Shown one piece after another: positions 14,115 to 19,350 of a DNA stretch of 19,350 nucleotides (position 1 is its first letter; each line of letters starts with the position of its first letter). The translations under genes were made by a program, and so were the position numbers. Source of the stretch: Lyngbya sp. PCC 8106 (GTDB taxonomy: Bacteria; Cyanobacteriota; Cyanobacteriia; Cyanobacteriales; Microcoleaceae); contig NZ_AAVU01000073.1 of NCBI RefSeq assembly GCF_000169095.1, forward strand, positions 1 through 19,350, read 5' to 3'. The notes below the pieces were generated by a model, which made no database searches, was not told where the DNA came from, and saw only the letters and a program-made list of their open reading frames with translations.

Positions 14115-14953
14115 AAGAGAAAGATAGAGAGATCGGGAGAATTTTCGCTTAAAAAACTCTCCCTTTCCTCGTTTACTCTATCAAACCTGATGATTGAGGA
14201 GATTTGTGAATCAATAAAATTTATGAGCTTTTTTGTGATATTGAATATTAGCATGGGTCAGTTTGATTAACAGATAAACTTAAAATTATTAGTAAAAATA
14301 TGGAAGCCTGGTTTTTATTTAAAATGATCATATTTAAGGAGATCAAAGCGTTTATATGATTAATCGAGCAATATTGTGGTATTGTATAACAAAGGTCGTG
14401 AGTTCAGAAGTAAAACTCGCATCTTCACTTAGTTTGGACATAATTATGGGTATCCTAATTTCTCTGGCGACTCCTACAGAATGAGAGAGAAATTAAATCA
14501 ATATACTGTGACTGTGAACTTTATATTAACCTTTACTCTCTATCATTAAGTCTATCCTGAAGAAATAGGTCTGGAGATAGAAATAATAGATTTATAAACT
14601 TCAGCCTATCTTAATCATTTAATTTCTGGAGAGAACCGAATAACTAGACAACTACACCACAACCATTGAAAATATGTTCTTAGTCAAGATTAAAAGCAGC
14701 CTTGAGGAAAGTGTTTATGAGAAATGTTAAATTAGATAAAGGAGAAGAAAATTGACAGAGATAAAAGCTATGGTAGAGTTCAAGGAAAAAAGTTAAAATA
14801 TTCAATTTAAGGTAAGGTTGCAGACTCTAACCTTAAAAGCAATTATTCTATCGTTAATGAAAACCAGACTGAAAAAAATCTCAATTTTTGAATAAAATTA
14901 GCCGAGTGATCTTTGTTTGAAGTTAATAAACCTGTAATCGTTAGGAGAAAGAT
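14115..14953. other. 839-bp AT-rich non-coding region
   Basis: No gene of credible length is seen on either strand. Near the left end GGGAGA/TCTCCC (14135-14140 with 14158-14163) followed by TTT may end pepP. A perfect 10-bp stem TAATTTCTCT/AGAGAAATTA (14456-14465 with 14486-14495) has a 20-nt loop. CTGAAG/CTTCAG and CTATC/GATAG pairings lie around 14554-14605. TAAGGTT/AACCTTA (14813-14819 with 14829-14835) forms another small hairpin. The right end must carry the promoter and leader of the 87-residue gene. The stretch could hold a small RNA or the remains of a decayed gene. Confidence 0.4.
14135..14166 (+). terminator. Possible pepP terminator
   Basis: GGGAGA (14135-14140) pairs with TCTCCC (14158-14163) around a 17-nt A/T-rich loop, followed by only three T residues, 20 bp after the pepP stop. 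The stem is short and the loop large, so confidence is low. Confidence 0.3.
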
Positions 14954-15217
14954 ATGAACGAACGTGATAAATTTATATATCCTAAAAGCCGTTATCGGGG
15001 AGAGTTCTCACCCGAACACTTAGTTTTCAATGCCAATATCCAAGAGTTTGCTCACAAGGTAAACTACATTTGTGGCTTAGAAACCAACGGTAAAATCACA
15101 CCAGACGAAGCCTATCATCGGATCAAAGCACTTTGGAAACAGCTTAAATCTTCTAAAAAGAATCTCCAGATTGGTGAAGGCGGTTCTGATCACAACTCCG
15201 AGAGTCCTAACCCTTAA
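14954..15217 (+). CDS. Small conserved cyanobacterial protein of unknown function
   Basis: The gene encodes 87 residues behind a good Shine-Dalgarno (AGGAGA, 14943-14948). The protein is soluble and charged. A conserved-looking core 'YPKSRYRGEFSPEHLVFNANIQEFAHKVNYICGLETNGKITPDEAYHRIKALWKQLKSSKK' (about 9-69) includes an EF-hand-like 'NGKITPDEAY' stretch, but it lacks the acidic ligands for calcium. The last ~17 residues are polar and probably disordered. From memory it resembles a small protein family found across cyanobacteria and sometimes mis-annotated as an isopropylmalate/homocitrate synthase relative; I assign no function. It is followed by a hairpin with T5 and then thrB, 62 bp downstream in the same direction. 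Confidence 0.8.
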   Translation: MNERDKFIYPKSRYRGEFSPEHLVFNANIQEFAHKVNYICGLETNGKITPDEAYHRIKALWKQLKSSKKNLQIGEGGSDHNSESPNP

Positions 15218-15237
15218 TCTGATATTATCAGCCTAAG

Positions 15238-15260
15238 GCATTAATCTAATGCTGATTTTT
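15238..15260 (+). terminator. Hairpin with T run between the small gene and thrB
   Basis: GCATTA (15238-15243) pairs with TAATGC (15247-15252) around a 3-nt loop, then TGA and T5 (15256-15260). It may terminate the 87-residue gene's transcript or weaken read-through into thrB, whose start is only 19 bp beyond. Confidence 0.45.
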
Positions 15261-15279
15261 GTGGGTCTGAAAACAAAGA

Positions 15280-16221
15280 ATGTCTAAGTCCGTTATCGTT
15301 ACTGTTCCGGCGACAACTGCCAACATAGGGCCGGGTTTTGATTGTATTGGTGCTGCGTTAACCTTGTATAATCGGTTGAAGATCTCGGAGTGGGAATCAC
15401 CCCAAACAACAGAGATTTCTAATTCAGTAATCATCACCGTTCAAGGCGTCGATGCTGATCGCCTATCCACCGATCAAACCAATCTCGCCTATCAGGCCTT
15501 TGTCAAACTTTATCAGCATTTAGGTCAATCTCCGCCTCCCGTCCAAATAGAGATTAATTTAGGGTTTCCTCTTGCTAGAGGGTTAGGAAGTTCAGCAACA
15601 GCTATTGTTGGGGGGTTAGTGGGGGCGAATGCCTTTGCGGGTTCACCCCTGAGTCAAACCGAAGTGATGAACTTAGCGATCGCAATGGAAGGACACCCCG
15701 ATAACGTGGTTCCGGCGTTGTTGGGAAACTGTCAACTCTCCGTCGCCGCATCAGAAAGCCGTTGGGAAATCTGCGAAATTCCGTGGCATTCTAGTATTGT
15801 TCCGATTGTTGCTATCCCTAACTTTGAACTGTCTACAGCGGAGGCTCGTCAAGTCTTACCCACTGAGTATAGTCGAACCGATGCGATTTTTAACACAGCC
15901 CATTTTGGCTTGTTAGTGCGAGGCTTAGAAACCGGAGAGGGAAAATGGCTACAAGTCGCGATGCAAGATAGAATACATCAACCCTATCGTCAATCTCTGA
16001 TTATCGGCTATGAAGCAGTGCATACAGCAGCAATTAATGCGGGGGCTTATGAACTGGTTATTAGTGGTGCCGGGCCAACCCTATTAGCGCTGAGTCCTGC
16101 AACTTCGGCGCCGGATGTGGCTTTAGCAATGGCAGAAGCATGGCATCAATTTGGGGTAAAAGTAGAAGTGCGATCGCTACAAATTGACACTCAAGGGGCG
16201 GGTGTTGTTGAGGAGAGTTGA
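15280..16221 (+). CDS. thrB: Homoserine kinase
   Basis: ThrB phosphorylates homoserine with ATP to O-phosphohomoserine, the substrate of threonine synthase. The 313 residues show the GHMP-kinase layout. Motif 1 is at the N-terminus ('VPATTANIGPGFDCIGAAL', 9-27) and the ATP-binding loop motif 2 is 'PLARGLGSSAT' (97-107). 'EGHPDNVVPALLGN' (137-150) is characteristic of homoserine kinases, and motif 3 near the C-terminus is 'ISGAGPTLLAL'. The start gives the family N-terminus (MSKSVIVTVPAT), though no clear Shine-Dalgarno is visible. No other threonine-pathway gene is adjacent. The 366-bp AT-rich gap that follows separates it from cobI. Confidence 0.96.
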   Translation: MSKSVIVTVPATTANIGPGFDCIGAALTLYNRLKISEWESPQTTEISNSVIITVQGVDADRLSTDQTNLAYQAFVKLYQHLGQSPPPVQIEINLGFPLARGLGSSATAIVGGLVGANAFAGSPLSQTEVMNLAIAMEGHPDNVVPALLGNCQLSVAASESRWEICEIPWHSSIVPIVAIPNFELSTAEARQVLPTEYSRTDAIFNTAHFGLLVRGLETGEGKWLQVAMQDRIHQPYRQSLIIGYEAVHTAAINAGAYELVISGAGPTLLALSPATSAPDVALAMAEAWHQFGVKVEVRSLQIDTQGAGVVEES

Positions 16222-16587
16222 GGCGTTTGATTTCAGTCTTGGAAAAGGGGTTGATTTATCGGAGGCTTTTTGATAACATTATAGGGAAGCTTAATAATGG
16301 AGGATTAAAAAAAATAAAATTTTAAGACAGATTTCTATTATAAGATAATAATACTTGAGTTTCGCCAAATTTGTCAACCCTCTCAACCCAAAAAAGTCCC
16401 AAATTGATCAGTCTTAAAAATAGGTTTCGTCATAGATGATTGCGTTAACTTTCAGTATTTTATAGGGTATGAGAAAGTAGGTTAGGTTAAGGCTACGAAA
16501 CCCAACAAAAGATTGATAAAATCCCTTGTCATCAAATTGGGATTCACTCCGGTTCAACCCCACCTACAAAAGCGGAAAAATTAGTTA
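16222..16587. other. 366-bp AT-rich intergenic region before cobI
   Basis: The left ~250 bp are AT-rich with homopolymer A runs and small A/T hairpins, and I see no gene, terminator or known motif in them. The right end is the inverted-repeat element at 16477-16567. No cobalamin-riboswitch B12 box (GCCACTG) was found before cobI. Confidence 0.5.
16477..16567. repeat. Degenerate inverted-repeat (MITE-like) element
   Basis: The 91-bp segment begins GTAGGTTAGGTTAA and ends CAACCCCACCTAC. The right end's reverse complement, GTAGGTGGGGTTG, matches the left end at most positions. The interior CTACGAAACCCAAC is typical of cyanobacterial repeats of the GTAGGTTGGGTT...AACCCAACCTAC kind. I see no clear target-site duplication and no open reading frame, so any mobilisation would have been in trans. 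Confidence 0.55.
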
Positions 16588-17331
16588 TTGCTTGTGAATC
16601 ATTCATTTGGTATTTTATATGGAGTTAGTGTGGGGCCGGGAGATCCCGAACTGATTACCCTCAAAGGGTTAAATCTGCTCAAAACCGCCCCTGTTGTAGC
16701 GTTTCCGGCGGGAGTTCGAGGGAAATCAGGCATTGCTGAGAATATTATTACACCGTGGTTAAATTCTGAGCAAATTCAACTCTCGTTAACCTTTCCCTAT
16801 GTACAAGATGAAACTATTTTAACCGAAGCTTGGCAACAAGCCGCCCAAGAAGTTTGGGAATATCTCAAAGCCGGACAGGATGTGGTCTTTGCTTGTGAGG
16901 GAGATGTTAGTTTTTACAGTACGTTTACTTACTTGGCACAAACTTTAGTACAATTACGTCCTGAAGTGAAAGTGGAGACAATACCCGGAGTTTGTTCTCC
17001 TTTGGCTGCGGTTTCCAGTCTGGGACTTCCGCTAACTGTGCGAGATCAACGTTTAGTCGTATTACCTGCGTTGTACACGATGACGGCGTTAGAAATGACT
17101 CTGGAACAGGCGGATGTTGTGGTGTTGATGAAAGTGAGTTCGGTGTATGAGCAAGTTTGGCAGGTCTTACAACAGCAAGATTTGCTCAACAATGCCTACG
17201 TGGTAGAATGGGCGACGCTCCCTCAACAGAAAATTTATGCGGGATTAAGCGATCGCCCTAATTTGCAATTATCATATTTTTCGTTAATGATTGTGCAGGG
17301 GACATCTCAGAAAAAAGACGCAACGGCTTGA
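16588..17331 (+). CDS. cobI: Precorrin-2 C20-methyltransferase
   Basis: CobI/CbiL methylates C20 of precorrin-2 (or its cobalt form) with S-adenosylmethionine in cobalamin ring synthesis. The N-terminal glycine-rich SAM-binding motif 'GVSVGPGDPELITLKG' (about 12-27) and 'PAGVRGKSGIAENI' are diagnostic of the C20 enzyme. 'VFACEGDVSFYSTF' and 'VETIPGVCSPLAAVSSLGLPL' are standard in tetrapyrrole methylases. The frame has a TAG at 16582-16584 and no usable ATG, so translation must start at TTG 16588 (247 aa) or GTG 16594 (245 aa). GTG is at least as likely and neither has a convincing Shine-Dalgarno. The inverted-repeat element ends about 20 bp upstream. Sequence cannot separate the aerobic (CobI) from the early-cobalt (CbiL) route. 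Confidence 0.93.
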   Translation: MLVNHSFGILYGVSVGPGDPELITLKGLNLLKTAPVVAFPAGVRGKSGIAENIITPWLNSEQIQLSLTFPYVQDETILTEAWQQAAQEVWEYLKAGQDVVFACEGDVSFYSTFTYLAQTLVQLRPEVKVETIPGVCSPLAAVSSLGLPLTVRDQRLVVLPALYTMTALEMTLEQADVVVLMKVSSVYEQVWQVLQQQDLLNNAYVVEWATLPQQKIYAGLSDRPNLQLSYFSLMIVQGTSQKKDATA

Positions 17332-17539
17332 GAGGAACGGGTTAGGGTGAGGAGAGTTGTAGCGTTCTCGAAGTAGAGTCCAAGAGATTTTTACCTGATG
17401 ATTTGACTCAAGCTTGCTATAACATAACAGAATATAAGAGTAGGCAACCCAAGCTCGGTTCACAAATGGGGGCGGTGATCAATCTTCTCCCGGTACCTCA
17501 ATAGATGCAAGCCGATTTTTAACCTCTAAAATCAATATT

Positions 17540-19350
17540 ATGGATTCTTCTACACCCTTTATCCAATCTGGATTGGCATCATCACTCCGTCAACCTGCTA
17601 CCATAGCGGCGATCGCTTCGGTGGGAATTCATGCGTTATTTGCCGTTAATATTGAGAAGATTTCATTATTTACCCCAGGCGCTCAACTTCCCCCGAGTGT
17701 GGAATTGGTGGAATTATCTGCTGATCAAGTTGGAGGGATCTATCCCCCTCCTCCACCGCAATTTGGCTTAAGTGAATTTACACCTCCCCCGTCTCTCTCT
17801 TCGATCTTAGGCGGTGGGCCGACTGTTCCTGCATTTCCTTCTAGTCCTCCTCCTCCTTCTTCTCCGACGTTTACAACGCCTCAGCAAGAGTTGTTCACAA
17901 TTCCCGTTAACCCTTCAGTCGGAAGTAGAGGAAGCGGTTTACCGTCTTATCCAGAAAGTTATCCAAGTTATCCAGATAACTACTCGTTTGGAACGTTACC
18001 CCCTTCTACCAATATTCCCACCTACACTCCGCCCCCAGCGCCTTCTATTCCTGATCAGAATACCTTCCCCGATAAAAATTCTGAGGAATTAGATCGCGCT
18101 AGAGAGTTTTATGAACAGCTACAGCGAGGAGAGATTGTTTTCTCCGAAGGGCCTGATCCTTTGGGTCAGTCGGGTATTTTTAACCCCAATACCAATTCTG
18201 ATGATGAACCGGGAAGCGAACCCCCTCGTTTTCCTCAAAAAGGGCCTACTGATGATATGGCGAGTGCAAATGTTGATCAGGAAACCCCTTCTCAAACCCC
18301 TCCAGAGGAATTTAGAGGCTCAATTCTCGCTAATTTAGAAGAAGGCTTAGATCAAGAAGAAAATACCGATGTTGCGGCGAATTCTCAGGGTAACGAGCCT
18401 GTGTTTCAGCAACAACAACCCGAAGAACAACCTCAAGGACAACTTTCTAACCAACAAAGGGCAATGTTAGAAGGGGGAAGTCTTTATGTAAATTGGGTTT
18501 TGGGTGTTCAGCAGAGTTATCCTGATGTCCAAGGATCTCAGGTTGTTTCTATTTCTGATGTGTATCCTTCTGAGGCTTGCGAACAACAGTTAAGTGGACG
18601 AGCATTAGTGGGAGTGGTTGTCGGTTCTGGGGGTGAGATTTTAGCCGGGCCAGAACTGTTGTTGGATACGGGATCTGGAGTTTTGGATAATACAGCAGTT
18701 CAAACGGTGCGGGAGTTTGTGACGAGTCAGGCGTCGGGCGGAGGAACTCCTACGGCTTATCAATATGCTTTTAACTTTAATAGCGAAAACTGTGGCGATG
18801 TGAGTTCTCCCGAACAAGTACCCCCCCAAGTTACACCGGGAAATTCTCAACCTGCACAAAATAATTCTACTCCTGGGGCAACCACCGAGTCTGAAGATTC
18901 TACGGAAAATTCTGTTGTGACACCACCAGAGGATATTTCTGAGACACAACCCGAAATGGAACCCGAAGCGTTACAACCGGAAACCACTCCAGAACCTTCT
19001 GAAGCTTTTACAGAGACAGAAACAGAAACTTTAGAAGTGGAACCGGAAGTTTCTCAACCGGAGGCTGTTGGTGAACCGACTGAAATGGAACCGGAAGTTA
19101 CTCAACCGGATGCTGTTGTCGAACCTCCTTTAGAGATGGAACCGGAAGTTACCCAACCGGATGCTATTGTTGAACCTTCTTTAGAGATGGAACCGGAAGT
19201 TACTCAACCCGAAGCTATTGGTGAACCGACTGAAATGGAACCGGAAGTTACTCAACCCGAAGCTATTGGTGAACCGACTGAAATGGAACCGGAAGTTACT
19301 CAACCCGAAGCGGTAAGTGAACCGACTGAAATGGAACCAGAAGTTACTCA
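17540..19350 (+). CDS. TonB-like energy transducer with C-terminal repeat tail, 3'-truncated by the window
   Basis: An open frame starts at ATG 17540 and stays open to the window edge (603 codons). A single transmembrane segment is likely at about 19-37 ('PATIAAIASVGIHALFAVN'), followed by a long Pro-rich periplasmic region (about 70-240, with PPPPP and YP-rich stretches). Residues about 316-415 look like a TonB C-terminal domain ('LSGRALVGVVVGSGGEILAGPELLLDTGSGVLDNTAVQTVREFV'). TonB couples the inner-membrane proton gradient (ExbBD) to outer-membrane receptors for siderophores or cobalamin. Unusually, the TonB-like domain is followed by an acidic Glu/Pro tail. This becomes 16-17-residue tandem repeats ('EMEPEVTQPEAIGEPT') from about residue 500 and is still running at the edge. 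No ExbB/D or receptor gene is in the window. The C-terminus is unseen, so the domain call is moderate. Confidence 0.75.
   Translation, partial: MDSSTPFIQSGLASSLRQPATIAAIASVGIHALFAVNIEKISLFTPGAQLPPSVELVELSADQVGGIYPPPPPQFGLSEFTPPPSLSSILGGGPTVPAFPSSPPPPSSPTFTTPQQELFTIPVNPSVGSRGSGLPSYPESYPSYPDNYSFGTLPPSTNIPTYTPPPAPSIPDQNTFPDKNSEELDRAREFYEQLQRGEIVFSEGPDPLGQSGIFNPNTNSDDEPGSEPPRFPQKGPTDDMASANVDQETPSQTPPEEFRGSILANLEEGLDQEENTDVAANSQGNEPVFQQQQPEEQPQGQLSNQQRAMLEGGSLYVNWVLGVQQSYPDVQGSQVVSISDVYPSEACEQQLSGRALVGVVVGSGGEILAGPELLLDTGSGVLDNTAVQTVREFVTSQASGGGTPTAYQYAFNFNSENCGDVSSPEQVPPQVTPGNSQPAQNNSTPGATTESEDSTENSVVTPPEDISETQPEMEPEALQPETTPEPSEAFTETETETLEVEPEVSQPEAVGEPTEMEPEVTQPDAVVEPPLEMEPEVTQPDAIVEPSLEMEPEVTQPEAIGEPTEMEPEVTQPEAIGEPTEMEPEVTQPEAVSEPTEMEPEVT
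19037..19350 (+). repeat. 48/51-bp coding minisatellite in the TonB-like gene
   Basis: Units begin at 19037, 19085, 19136, 19187, 19235, 19283 and 19331, with lengths of 48, 51, 51, 48 and 48 bp and a further 48 bp; the seventh is cut by the window. Units at 19187 and 19235 are identical over all 48 bp, and the next differs only in a short block (GCGGTAAGT for GCTATTGGT). All lengths are multiples of three, so the frame is kept. The near-identity points to recent unit duplication. Confidence 0.92.

Noticed and set aside
14756..14796. Fourteen-codon frame starting at TTG after AAGGAGAAGAAAA
   Set aside because: The ribosome-site match is good but the product is very short, AT-biased and ends at once; there is no other support.
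16222..16587. Cobalamin riboswitch upstream of cobI
   Set aside because: No B12 box (GCCACTG) or surrounding helices were found; the only structured DNA is the inverted-repeat element.
17403..17438. Promoter of the TonB-like gene (TTGACT ... TATAAG)
   Set aside because: The spacing between the boxes is 24 bp, too long for a standard sigma-70-type promoter, and alternative pairs are too close together.
17814..18338. Two out-of-frame open frames (17814-18092 and 18111-18338)
   Set aside because: They are shadows of the continuous 603-codon frame that starts at 17540 and runs to the window edge.

Overview
The window is cyanobacterial chromosome. The clearest marker is the adjacent photosystem I pair psaF-psaJ. 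The palindrome GCGATCGC (the cyanobacterial HIP1 site) occurs 11 times in 19.35 kb, against roughly 0.3 expected by chance. An FtsH protease of the thylakoid FtsH2 type and several short intergenic repeats fit a filamentous, Microcoleaceae/Oscillatoriales-like genome, but that placement is an inference.

Left part (1-5170): the 3' end of an RTX-type calcium-binding repeat protein converges on tsaD (tRNA t6A synthesis). tsaD is divergent from the psaF-psaJ operon. After psaJ comes an unannotated sequence that can fold into a four-way-junction RNA, then a nitrilase-superfamily amidase and a CPA2 Na+/H+ antiporter.

Middle (5171-12725): ilvH (acetolactate synthase regulatory subunit), a single-domain response regulator and an ABC-F translation ATPase read rightward. 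A leftward pair follows that looks like a chromosomal type II segregation cassette: an actin-like ParM, a 373-bp gap holding 10-bp-phased TTGATCAA repeats, and a ParR-like protein with a possible ribbon-helix-helix N-terminus, a coiled coil and a short C-terminal tail. ftsH is divergent from parM and ends in a clear intrinsic terminator.

Right part (12726-19350): pepP (Xaa-Pro aminopeptidase), an 839-bp AT-rich non-coding stretch, a small conserved cyanobacterial protein, thrB (homoserine kinase), a degenerate inverted-repeat element abutting cobI (precorrin-2 C20-methyltransferase), and the first 603 codons of a TonB-like protein. The TonB-like protein carries a 48/51-bp coding minisatellite and runs off the window.

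Most genes are housekeeping and stand as single units; only psaF-psaJ and parM-parR look functionally coupled by position. The observations most worth following are the ParM/ParR/repeat cassette, the structured element after psaJ, the repeat tail of the TonB-like protein and the small intergenic repeat families. I saw no tRNA, rRNA, CRISPR array, insertion-sequence transposase or phage gene.
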